A stretch of 64,000 nt of DNA from contig JAJEKV010000005.1 of the NCBI GenBank assembly GCA_021234155.1, forward strand, positions 25,621,584-25,685,583. Reading direction: 5' to 3'. Source of the stretch: Isoetes taiwanensis (lineage: Eukaryota; Streptophyta; Lycopodiopsida; Isoetales; Isoetaceae). The translations under genes were made by a program, and so were the position numbers. Below are positions 1 to 11,900 of the stretch, one piece after another. The stretch's first letter is position 1; each line of letters opens with the position of its first letter. Below the pieces are notes generated by a model that had not been told where the DNA came from, did no database searches, and worked only from the letters and a program-made list of their open reading frames with translations.

Positions 1-838
1 GACTTGAATACTCAAAATTATTCAAAGAGGAAACAAACTGTTCTAAAATTTGATAACTTCTTTTATGATCATGTTCTTGCAAGAAATTCAGACTGTCTTG
101 AGTGACATAAGGAGTATTAGATTGCACCATATGATTCTCATTTGCTAGACCTGCAAAGTCATCCCAAGAGGTGCCAACCAAATTAGATTTATTATTAATA
201 TCAGGAATTGGAAGATAGAAACTACCATGTATTATCTCAGAATTTTCAACCAAGCCACCTTGTTCAAATATGAGCTGTAAAGAGTCCCATAATTCATGGG
301 TAGTAGAGATCCAGGGATACATTTCCTTATTAATTGTAGATCGAATATCCGCCAGGTCATTCCATCAAGTCAAACCTTTGTGGATCTTGTGAACCTGTAC
401 TTCCCACTTACAATTTTCCAGTAACCATTCATTTGAAGAACTTTCTTCATGCAGATTTTTGCAGGATGAATAATTGTCACTTGACAAGATCTCAAATTGT
501 TCCAAGATTAACTGCCAAACATCCATAACAGTAGAGGCTTCTACTAGTAGACCTTGCCCAAATTGAGATCTCAAAGTAAGAAATGAATTCTGAGAAACCC
601 TTGAACACAAACAGTTGTAAATGTTTAGCATTATAGATTTGTGAACTGTGTCTTCCTCATCAAGAGTAGTATCTAAATAGTTCTTTCCTCTCACTGCATC
701 CCACAATCCTTGAGAAATGAGTGACCAGCTTATGTGAAATCTCCGTTCTTCATAGTTATGCATGGTAAGAAACTTGCCTTTTATAGGTGCTATAATCTGA
801 TAAAGCTTTTGTGCAGACTGGGAAGAAAATCTGGCCAT
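1..838 (-). pseudogene. Ty1/copia-like gag fragment
   Basis: Positions 365-838 on the minus strand form an open frame of 157 codons starting with ATG. It contains a phrase typical of copia gag (UBN2/DUF4219-like) proteins, SQGLWDAVRGK followed by an acidic DEED stretch, and later a VWQLILEQF motif. After a stop at 365, a second minus-strand frame stays open down to position 1 and repeats the THELWDSLQLIFEQ type of motif, so the coding region looks frame-shifted and runs off the window. No LTR or primer-binding site was found next to it. Gag proteins package element RNA into cytoplasmic particles. Calling it a dead copia fragment is inference from motif resemblance. It could also be a host gene derived from gag. 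Confidence 0.55.
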
Positions 839-2679
839 AATGTAACTTTCCTGGAAACCCTCCTGAATGATAATTCCTCTCCTTAACTGCTAACACACCT
901 CAAGAAACAATATCTCTGCTCGAGTAACTGGTCAACTCTGTCTCACAGAATAATCTCTGTCAAATCTAACTCCTCTGCTGTAGTAAAATCTGGCCAAATT
1001 TGAACAAAGGGTCCTCTAATCGGGCTTGTAAATGCTTTGCCATTAATGTTTTAGTGTGACGTGCAAGATGCCGTAACTCCAGTGTAACTTTAGTTCGGCT
1101 CAGCCGGCAACTCCAAACCCAAAATCCCCAAAAATTGAACCTCAAAATCCCAAATCAAACCATGCCCTTTTATTTTTGCGTAATCAATTATCAGTTGCCC
1201 ATCAATTAGCAATTGCCGACAACCTTTTCCATTTTTTACAACTTTTTCCAGCTCCACATGTGCTAAGGAAGCTTTTGCAAAGCTTGTCCACAGCAAGACC
1301 AGTCAGCTAACTGTGTAGACATCAAGATTAGACCAATCTAGTGCGGAATCTTGAAGAGTTTACCAGAAAAGGCAATTTCGCACCTTGCAAACTTGTTGAA
1401 AGCAAATCATAATCTATAGATGCTCAGTCCTTTTCTATCAAGGCAAATTAGATGCTATCTTCCGTGATATCGTGTAAGCATTGTAATGTATTCATGGTGG
1501 AAGAAAGATACACAGTATGAGCACCTAACAGAAACCACAGACTCTAGGAAACAGAATCATTGATAGCAGGATTCCCCAAAAAGCGAATAATGCCCACCCG
1601 GAGACAGTCCCCAAAAGACAGAGTTCTGACACCAGAAGCATTAGAAAAATGAGAAGAGCTGTATAACTGCAGATAGGCGTGAGTATGGCTCTACATCCAA
1701 CAGCCTTACAGTATTATGACGAGAAATGTATATCCTCATTGATTCATAAGCTCGCTTAGAAAAGGTGCATCCTCGAAAATAGAAAAAGCAGCCTTAATAG
1801 CCCAAAGCAAACAGAAATCTCTTCATTCTTTCTTGTGGATGACCAGGCACAACAGAGTGGAATAATGGACAACTCCCTGAAAATATGAGTTTCATGATGT
1901 TAAAGGAGTGACACTAGCAACATCTAAAAAAGTAAAATGGGCAGCAAAACAGAAGCATAAGAATTTCTTTCAGAAGAAGACGAAAAGATTCCTTTCAAAA
2001 TATTGATCAGATCATTTCTTGGAGCAACCAGGAGGGCGATTGGACCATCTTCCTAGGAATCTTTCATTTATTTAGTGTTTTAGTATTCCTTTTGAGTGTC
2101 TTGGAGGCTTTATCCTCCTTGCAGATCCTCATTTCTGTAAGTTCCTGGTCTCATAGACTGTATGGGTCTCCAGTAGACATTAATAAGCCTCCCTTTCTCC
2201 CTCCCTCCCTCCTCCCTCAATTTCTTTCTGTGTGCTACTAATGGCATTCTTTGATGGTTCTTAGAAACACTGTGAGTGAGCGGAGGAGAGAGGAAGAGAC
2301 ATCAGATATTAGCATTGACTAAAAAAGATTATTCTTATTCAAAAATGTCCAAAAACAACATCTCTAGAGGACCTTAAAGTAGAAAGTTTATCCAGCCACC
2401 ACGTGTCAGCTTCTACAATAACGTGACTGTAGGCTTTACCTTTATATATTATTATGTACATTTATACAAGGTATTATGCATATTAACTAGCATATCTAAC
2501 AAGTGCTGCATTCTTCTCTGAAGTGTACTTTTCTGTTGGCTATTTGCAATTTTCTTGCCTTTCAACTTTTGTCTTGCTGCATGTGCTATTTCATCTCTTT
2601 AAACGAAACCATATAAGTATTACTAGAAGGATTACTTGATAATTCCATGCCTGATATTGGATATGTTGTGCATGGGTAG
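839..2679. other. Non-coding stretch before first visible VPS13 exon
   Basis: No convincing coding exon was seen here. The N-terminal chorein exons expected for VPS13 are not recognisable, so this is probably intron sequence of the same gene. One short minus-strand frame (1090-1296) has no recognised motif. A LINE/SINE-type 3' end with a pyrimidine-rich tail lies at about 2148-2222 and is listed separately. Confidence 0.45.
2148..2222 (+). mobile_element. Isolated LINE/SINE 3' end with pyrimidine tail
   Basis: The stretch begins with GGTCTCATAGAC, continues through ATTAATAA and ends in a run of CCCT/CTCC repeats. The same order (GGTCTCATAGACC, TTAATA, then a TTTC-rich tail) closes the LINE at 11406-13350 on the minus strand, and recurs at 21278-21335. 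This looks like a severely 5'-truncated LINE copy, or a SINE sharing the LINE tail. Confidence 0.4.
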
Positions 2680-5600
2680 GCTCAATACCGTGATGGTATA
2701 AAGCTCCTTGAAAATACGTCAAACTACAGGCGGCGGCTGGAGTATGTCCATTACCGTCCTTTGGTGCCAGTTAAGGAGAATTGTAGGGCATGGTGGTTAT
2801 ATGCTTGCCAAGCAGTTCTTCAGCAACAAAGAAAGACATGGTCTGGTTTTCTTGCATTTTGCATTTTTCAGTAAACCAATCCGAGAATAAAATACTTCGA
2901 AAGGTGCTTTCATAGTCCAAGCCAATAATAAAAATCTTAAGTGAAAGAGGGTAAAAGAAAGAACTTTTTGTTAATGTCACTTACGATATAAGGATAAAAG
3001 AAAGAACTTTTGTTAATGTCACTCATGATGTAATGACCAAGGACCATGGGGTCTGTGAGACAAGAATGTATTATGTCTGGGCTCACAGTACCAGGTACAG
3101 TATTCTAAAGTTTATAATTTTGAGTGCGCATTGGAAATGCAGTTTTAGAAGGTTTTCCTTTAATAGCATAACTGAATAAAGCAAAGACAATTCTGCCAAT
3201 GTGTGGCATCTTGTCCTCGCCAAAGCTTATTTAGTTTTTTATATGTGCGCTTAGGTTCCGTTTTTCTTGGGAGAAAATTTCCCATTCATGCCATTTACGA
3301 AGAAGGTATGTACAACTATACGCAAGCAGTTGGCAGCAAGGTAGTAAGGTTGAACTTCCAGAGATTAAAACAATTGACGAAGAGCTGGATATTGAAGTTA
3401 TACTTCTTTGGAGGTAATATTCCTCATGCTGATATTCTGGCCCTCATTATCATTTGGTTGGTTGATTGTGACTGATAATGATGCAGGCTTCTTGCTCATG
3501 CAAAAGTTGAGGGTGCAAAGCTTAAAGCTGCAGGCGAGCGGGTGAAGAAAGGCTCCTGGTGGCCGTTTGGACGGTCTGGCTCTCAAATACTTTAGCTTTT
3601 ATCTGTACTTCTGTTATTACGGTTTAACAATTTCGATGTTTTGTGTGTGAATGGATACAGTGCGAGCCAAGATGCACCAAATCTTAAACCTTCAGACCAA
3701 GGTTATGAGGCGGGTGCTGAGCAGTTTACACGGGAAGAGTGGAATAAGATTAATGAATTGCTAAGCTACCAGCCTGCGCAGGAGATAGTGGGTGCAGATG
3801 CACCGAACATGTTGCAAACGGCTTTTGATATCACAATTAAGCAGAGTTTGGCTAGCTTTTCTTATACAAATAAACTTGTTGTTCTTTGTGGCACGTTTAC
3901 AAACTTATATGTTGGGCTCAAATCATATCCAATGAAGACTGTTCATTGCGATGTGAGGCTTACGTATTATGGTTTATCTGGTCCAGAGGGTTCTCTAATC
4001 GAGGTAATAATTAAATTCTTATTATATTGGTTTTGATTTGAATATATTTTGCTGTTTGTGTTCCATATGCTCATGGAAATGCTTAATAGAAATGTTCAAG
4101 CGATTGATAACCAACAATGAGTCAATTTGTGTCTTGTATGGCTTCGTCCTTAAGAGTCATAGTTTCTTATTGATGCATTGATCTCAATTTCAGAGTGTGA
4201 GCCGGGAAGGTAGAGAGCATGCGCTTCTGACATCATTTGTCCATCATCCTCTTGAAGATTGGAAGCTTTCTGCTACGTTATCTCCGTGTCATGTAACGGT
4301 ATGATGAATATATACTGAGCACCTTTAAACAGAGGTGAATTCTTTGTAACAAAAGAAGGAAAACATAGTTTATTTGAGTGTCAACTAGCCTTGATGTACC
4401 TTTTCCACATTTAAGTCTTAACTAGTCTTGAAATAAATTCTCATGGCAAAACATGGGGCATTATGCAGGTTTGGCGGCGTAGCTTTGACAGATTCTTGGA
4501 GTTCGTAAAGTCTGGACAGGCAGCAAGCCCTACTGTTGCTTTGGAGACAGCCGCGGCTTTGCAAGTGTGTGGCGGGTTACATGATGTTTAAGTTTCAATA
4601 ATTTTATGGATGACTTATGTAATTATTATTTGTTTTGCAGAGTAAGCTTGAAGAGGTAACTCGTAGGGCCCAAGAACAATTGCAGCTTGCATTAACACAG
4701 CGTCGGAGGTTAGTATAGATCCGTTTGTTGTGAAATCATTACAGAAATACTTTTTTCTCTCTAATACAGATGTGCAAAACATTTGTTTTGATTCGTGTTG
4801 ACGTTTTTGTCAACTATGCCAAGTTCTCGTATTACTTCAGCTAGGGATTTTGTTGCAGATTCAGCATTGACCTGGATCTGGATGCGCCAAAGGTTAGAAT
4901 ACCAACTACCGAGTTCATGGGTGCTCGGAGCGAAACCCAGCTATTGCTGGATTTAGGACATTTTAAACTTCACACCGCTTGTGTGAGTCATGTGTTGCAA
5001 TCAATTAGAGTACCTTAGTCCTCGGTGGTCTTGCCCTTTTACAGTATATACTTCTGTTTAACCAGGAAAATGATCCACTTGAAGGCCATTTGGAAAAAGG
5101 CAGCTTATATACACGATGTTATGTATCTGGGAGTGACATATCAGCCTTTTTTGTTGACGGAGCATTTCTTTGGTCAGATCTCCCTCGTCTTGTATCGTCT
5201 GCCTCTGTTGTGATGGAAGATGATAAAGTCAAAGGGCCTGAATATTTGAGTTCAATTTTTCCTGTGCTGGATCGTTGCGGCATGTCAATTATTTTAGACC
5301 AGGTCTGTACGTTACATCACTTGCTTGTTTGATCTTTCATTTGAGTCTCAACTTCAGTTGCTTTGTCCCTGTAGTGCCGTGTTGAACATCCAAGTTACCC
5401 AGCAACCCGAGTGGCAATTCAGGTGCCTCGGCTTGGCTTACATTTTTCACCTGCAAGGTATCTGAGATTGTTGAAGCTTTTGAAGTCACTTGAAGGTGTG
5501 GAAAGGCAAGATGGCCTGGGGCTCCCTAAGGATGTGGTTAAATCAACATCGTGGGATCCAGCAGAATTTTCTGGGAGTGCCAATTTGTTGCTCTGGGGGG

Positions 5601-5946
5601 TATGATTTTTGGTTGCATCCATAATTTTCGTTCAATTTGCATCTGTATATAAGCGCTGGTGTGTTCTACTGAACAGGGCATAGCCAATATCGTTGCTGAG
5701 TGGCAGACATGTTGGATCGCATTAGCAGGGCCATATTTGTATGTTTTGGAGTCAAAGAACGCCCAAAATTACCAACGATGTTGGAGGCAAGCTTTATATT
5801 AGTCTCTCAGATTCTGATAGCAATTTCCTGATATCAATGTTGTTGGCAGTATGTATGGCAAGCAAGTCGTTGAAATCCCCCCTCATAATGTTGGAGATTC
5901 TCAGTACGTGATTGCTGTTTGTAATCGAGGAATTGATGCCCAAAAG
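2680..5946 (+). CDS. VPS13: VPS13 exons 1-12: N-terminal body and start of PH domain
   Basis: Exons: 2680-2840, 3255-3413, 3487-3573, 3661-4003, 4194-4298, 4469-4564, 4641-4708, 4859-4982, 5066-5302, 5375-5599, 5677-5786, 5850-5946. Recognisable phrases are [18 protein letters not shown] (exon 1), FSWEKI and RRRYVQLYA (exon 2), [10 protein letters not shown] (exon 3), ALETAAALQ (exon 6), [15 protein letters not shown] (exon 9) and [13 protein letters not shown] (exon 10). Exons 11-12 carry the PH-domain core, [15 protein letters not shown] then GKQVVEIPP. Phases agree across every junction. Exon 11 ends at a GC donor (5787-5788), because only AG|GC keeps the frame into exon 12. Exons 1 and 3 use weaker GTCTGG donors, so those two ends are less certain than the rest. 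Confidence 0.85.
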
Positions 5947-8900
5947 GTCCATTTCTATGTACTATGCGATTACATTATACCTATGTGTATGCCGTCCAGT
6001 AAAGAAAGAAAGAAAGAGAGATTGTAGTAATGTCTGCGGGAGAGAGCTTGGGTTTATGAGACCAAACGTTACATTAGATCACGTACAGCTAGGGCCAATT
6101 AGAAAGTGCCTAAAAAATACTGGAACCCTGATAATCTAAGAAACTTTAGAAATCTCTGTCTTTTTCCAAGCTGCAGGTGCGAAAAAGGTTCCTTCCTTCC
6201 TTCCTGTTTATGCTTTTTCTTTGTATGTTTCTAGAGACTTGAATTGGCACTCTTTTAGGGAGGCAACTAGATGGGTCAAGTAGAGTACAGGACTTCCATT
6301 TCTCGCTATTATCACCTTCAATGAGAAAGAAAGTGGTTAGCCTTTAGGAAGGGTTCTTTCCTTGCCTCATTTTCCCACCATCATGCTTCCACCATCATGC
6401 TTCTTGATCATATTTCTTCTATGAGCAGTCATGAAGAAATAGAGCTTTGCATTTTTGGTCCTCAAATCTGATGAGATTCGGAAGGGAGGCACCCTGAACT
6501 GACCTATAGCATCTTCATTGATATACAAGAAGTAATCCTTGTAGAATCGCATCTGATGGGAGGCCAGCCATGTCCGAGATGAGTCTAGACGTTTCAGATC
6601 ATGCCGGATCAGCTGGGAGGCACCCTTGGGGCCAGCCATGTCCGATGCATATAGATGTTTTGCATCATGCCGGATCACCTGGCTCACATCTTTTTGGAGC
6701 CTCTTTTTTTGCACCAGGTTTGGTTACATTGTGAATTGCACCCACATTGAAGTTAAAGAGAGGCAATGGTTTTATATCCAATCCCATACCAGCAGCCCAT
6801 TGGGACGCCTTTGTTAACCAGCATTTCTCTCAGCCAACCTTTATGATGATGTAAAGCAAGCCAAGGAAGCCTACTTTGATCTTGCTGTGAATACCAAGCT
6901 ACGCACTTTATGTATATAAGATACAAGATAATACGCTGCGTCCATTTGCAAAGGGGCAGCTGCAAGTTCTGCTAAAATGAACGAGTGTGGAACTGTGCCT
7001 TGCTCATAATCATTTTTGACAAGAAACATATATGAAGCTTTTTTACATGTGCCCATCTTGGCTGTCATGTCCATCCCTCCACATCAATGTTAGAATAGTA
7101 TAACGTAATATATGTTGGACATGTTAAGTCATAAAGTGTAACTTAACTTTGTACCCCATGGAACATTTTGTATTAGCCCATGGGCCCCCTTACTTTTACC
7201 TTTTCTCTATTTGCCACCCAACATGAGGACGTGGCACGTATATAAAGGTGATTGCACATAAGGTGATTGCTCGTGCAAGAAGAGAAGGCAACTTATAAAA
7301 AAAGAGATTGTCCCTACCCAAAATCACGCAGCAGCCAGTCAGAGATTTGGCATAAAAGATATGGCCATATCAGTTATGGAAGTTTGCATACGTTGTCCCA
7401 GCAAGGAAATGTACATGGTTTACCACAAAATCATAGCATGGTGACAAGCAGGAGTGTGAGCCTTGTGTTCTTGGGAAACATCATAGAGCTCCATTTCCCC
7501 ATGAATCTAAATTTGGAGTGCAAAAACCTTTGGAATTGGTGCATGCTGATCTCTGTGGCTGTATGTCAACATAATCCATCAGTGGGTCGTTATATTTTTT
7601 CTTGTTGGTGGATGATTACTCAAGAAGAATGTGGGTTTATTTTCTGAAAACAAAATCAGAAGCTTTTTATCAATTTAAAGTCTTCAAGTCACAAGTCGAA
7701 TCTGAAACAGGCCATAAAATACTCACTTCAAGGACTGATAATGGAGGAGAATTTTTGTCCACAAAGTTTGAATAATTTTGTGAAGACAATGGCATAAAAA
7801 GACAATTGACAATGCCTTGTTCTCCACAACAAAACGGAGTAGTAGAAAGGCACAATAGAACAATTTGCGAAATGGCAAAATTGTCTAATGGCTCGAAGCA
7901 GTACTCACTGCAACGTATTTGCTGAATAGGGCAGGGATGAGAATTTTAGATGGAAAGAAGGCTCCACATGAGCTTTATACAAAAGAAAGCCAGGTGTGAA
8001 TCATTTACGTGTATTTGGATGTAAGGCTTATGCACATGTGTTTTAAGGAGGATGGCAAGAAGAAGTTTGCTGACAAAGCAAGAGTTTGTACAATGGTTGG
8101 CTATAGTTTGAGGGCCAAGGCTTATAGGTTATGGAACCCTGCTAAAAATAATTGTTTCACGTGATGTGACATTTAATGAGAACACTGATGTGACATTTAA
8201 TGAGAACACTGATGTGACATTTAATGAGAACACTGCAGGTCCAATATCAATCACTGATCAGCAAGAACAAGAGGAGGAAATGTTTGAATTTTCACTTAAA
8301 TGGCAGGAAGACGAAGCATCGGATCAAAACAGGCCTGTTACACCTCAATGTCAACCAAGAATTTGGCCCGATAAAGTGCTTAGCTATGAAAGAAGAGCTG
8401 GTAAGGAAGTAGCGAAAGAAGACGTTGGCGGAAAACCAACAGCAAAGTCTGATGCAACTCAGCTGAATGCAAAATCAGCCCCTACTACTCGTGTGACACC
8501 TTGGGCACAAAGGCCATTTACAAGAAGTCAAGGCAATATTGAGTCCGAAACAAGTGCAGCAGCTCATCAATGCAATTTTTGCCAATATTTGTGAACCCAT
8601 TTCGTTTGAAGATGCTAGATGTTCTAAGGATTTGAAGGACGCAATGGATGAGGAGTGTAAATCCATACTAATTAATAACAATACATGGGAATTGGTGCCA
8701 AGACCAAAGGATAGAAATGTCATTGGAAGAAAATGGGTTTATAAGCTAAAGTATAATGCAGATGGGACTGTTCAAAGGCATAAAGCCAGGCTGGTGGCAA
8801 AAGGTTTTGCTCAAAGAGAAGGGGAAGATTACTTAGACGCTTTCGCCCCGGTAGCCAAAATGGAAACAGTGAGGTTAGCTATATCATTTGCAGCGCAATT

Positions 8901-11900
8901 TGGATGGAAGTTGTATGAACTTGATGTGAAAAGCGCTTTCTTGAATGGAGAGCTCCAGGAGTTGGTCTATTTGGAGCAACCACCTTGATACAAGCATGAA
9001 GGTAACGATTTTCTTTGCAAATTGAACAAAGCATCATTATGGATGAAACAGTCATCTAAAGCTTGGTATTCCAAGCTTGATAGGTACTTGCTGAGCAAAA
9101 GCTTTGTAAGGAGCAGTGCGGATTCTAGTCTCTATATTAAGCATGATGGTGATGACATTATTTTGATTGTAGTATATGTAGATGATCTCATTGTCACCGG
9201 CAGTTCTCTAAAATTGATTCAACATGAGATAAAAACAATTTGGAGAATTCTTTAACATGACAAATCTTGGTGAGTTACACTACTTCTTGGGCATTGAAGT
9301 GGAAAAGACTGCCAATGGAATCTTTATCTGTCAGAAGAAGAAGTATGCAGCAGATTTACTAAGGAATTTTCATATGGAGACTGCTACACCAGCTTCTACG
9401 CCAATGCAGGTTGGCATCAAACGTGTGCACTTATGAAAAAAGTGCAAAATTATGCGATGCAACACTCTACAGGGCATTAAGAGGAAGCTTGAACTATCTC
9501 ACTCTGACCAGACCTGATATCTCATTTGCTTGGAAAAGTAAGAGATAAAACACAGTTGCAATTAGTACTGCTGAAGCAAAATATAAAGGTTGTAGCATTG
9601 CAGCATGTGAATTGGTTTGGATTCAAAAATTCATGGAAGAAATTGGGATCCATGACAGCAGACCTACGATCCATTGCATTTTCACTGATAATATGAGCAG
9701 CATACGCATTGCAAACAATCCTGTTTTTTATGGCAGAACTAAGCACATTGAGACTATCTACCATTTTGTACGAGACAAAGTTGAGAATGGAGAAGTTGAT
9801 ATCCAATACTGCAGATAAGAAGATCTTGTCAAGTTTGAAGCTTTCAGGTTCGCTCTTGATGTGAGGAAAGAGGAGTCTGGAATATCACATTAAGGGGGTG
9901 TGTTAGAATAGTATAATGTGATATATGTTGGACATGTTAAGTCATAAAGTGTAACTTAACTCGTAACTAAACTAAACTAACGTGTAACTTAACGTTGAAT
10001 CCCATGGGACATTTTGTATTAGCCCATGGGTCCCCTTTTACCTTTTTTTCTGTTTGCCATCCAACATGAAGACCTGGCACATATATATGTACCATCTTGT
10101 GAGTTAACGTAATACACAAGTTTCTTGCTCCTCCTTTCTTGCTTGTTGCGTCTCCTCCTTTCTCCATTGTGTTTTGCTGTTCAGATCACCTTCTCCACTC
10201 AACAATCAAAGCACCATATAAAGCAACTGGTCTTATCAAAGTGATAACAGATGATGCCTGCTGGAACATCTTGAAAATAAGCATTTCTTTCCAAGCGAAA
10301 CGTACCCCTTCGTAAGCAAAGACGATTGTCTCTGGCAAGGGCTGTCAGCCTAATGATGCATATCTGATGATCTAGCAGCACAAGAACTTACCCGTGGCAG
10401 CTTGCAGGATGGGCTCTGCAGGCTGCAACAAGTCACAACATCCTGCGTGGGTCCATCAACACAATAGCTCTGAAGGTGCACTTTGGGATCACGATGGCCC
10501 CACATATGACTAGGATTGTCGATTAGGAAGCAAGTGCCAGAATTTAGGGAGCAGCTACCTGGGCACATTCTGCCAGGAACTGCTCCTAAGAATCCTACCT
10601 CAACAGCATTATCCATCTAAACTTGAAATATTATAGAAATTCTGAATATCACGGCAGAAATAGCAAAATCAGCAAAAAGGACAAATCTGTTAACTTGCAC
10701 AGAGTCAGTATATTGATAACAAAATATATTCGCAGATGAAGTAGCTGCTGTAAGCTTTAGGAAACCGCTGAAAACATCAGAATTCATTTAGTATGATGAA
10801 ATACAAATCCAAGAACTTGAAATATAAAAACTAAGTTCAAGAATTCATTTAGTATGATGAAATACAAATCCAAGAACTTGAAATATAAAAACTAAGTTCA
10901 AGATTAGCGATCTGAATCATCCTCTTCATTTTCAGCCTTTTTCTTGTGCTTTTACAGACGTATATTTTTGACCAGATTCTTTTTTTGTCTGAAAAAATGG
11001 TCGTGTTGTAACAAATACGGCAAAAAAACAGTTGTTTTTGACAATGGTGCAAATTACTATGGCCTATTATATGGCCGTATTTTGTAGCTATGTAATCATC
11101 AAGTGTTATGGATAGGTTTCAGGATTCACAAAGCTCTGCTCAAAGTTTATCTACATCTCCCAATAAGTGTTGAGGAGAGTAGACCTGCCAGCATATCCTC
11201 AATGTAATGTGGGTGGATTTTGAAGAGGCGACAGGTAGCAAACCATGTAGTACATTTGTCTATCTTCAGGGCATTATGTAGGATGGGTTATCTTACCAAA
11301 GATCAGCAGCTCAATTAGACATGGAAAATCCTTATTGATGTTGATGATGAGGTGAGAAAGTCCATTGGACTTCTTTTCTCACTTGGTATTTCCTCCATCC
11401 CTGCAGAAAGAAAGAAAGAAAAAAAGAAAGAAAGATTTATTAACGCCTACGTAAGACCCGAAGGGTCTATGAGACCATAACACATACAAAATTCAAGGCC
11501 TCCAGGAGGAAAACCCTCCTGTTATCTAAAATATACAAACAAAAATGTTAAGTTAACAGAACTTATAGTGAAAATCTAAGAATCTGCTCAGGTAGGGTTT
11601 GATGGGGATAGCCCATTCGTCCCTGTGACTGCTGCAAAGTAATTCATAATACCCTTTCTTGACTTGCTTTGATGCTTGATGCTCGGCCTCTTCTGGAAAG
11701 ATCTTTCATGTTTCATGGTTGCGGATCGTTTTTTCTTAGACAGTGCCAAAGTCACATCTGTGATGCCTCCACTTATCATCTTATCATCGGTTGACTTAGA
11801 TGAAAAGAAATTAATTATTTCTGTTTGCTTCAGGCCCATTGGATTCTTTTGTTTGAAAATATTTCTTCTTTTTAGGGATAGTTCATATACAAGGTGAGAT

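Larger units (their letters stand above)
7088..10204 (+). mobile_element. Ty1/copia retrotransposon with 5-bp target duplication
   Basis: The element starts TGTTAGAATAG at 7088 and its 3' LTR ends in CA at 10204. ATCAA stands on both sides (7083-7087 and 10205-10209) as a target-site duplication. The 3' LTR is 9901-10204, preceded by a purine-rich tract. The 5' LTR is truncated and gag is absent. The pol order is integrase then reverse transcriptase then RNase H, which defines copia. It lies in sense orientation in VPS13 intron 12. Several frameshifts and stops make it non-autonomous. Confidence 0.88.
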
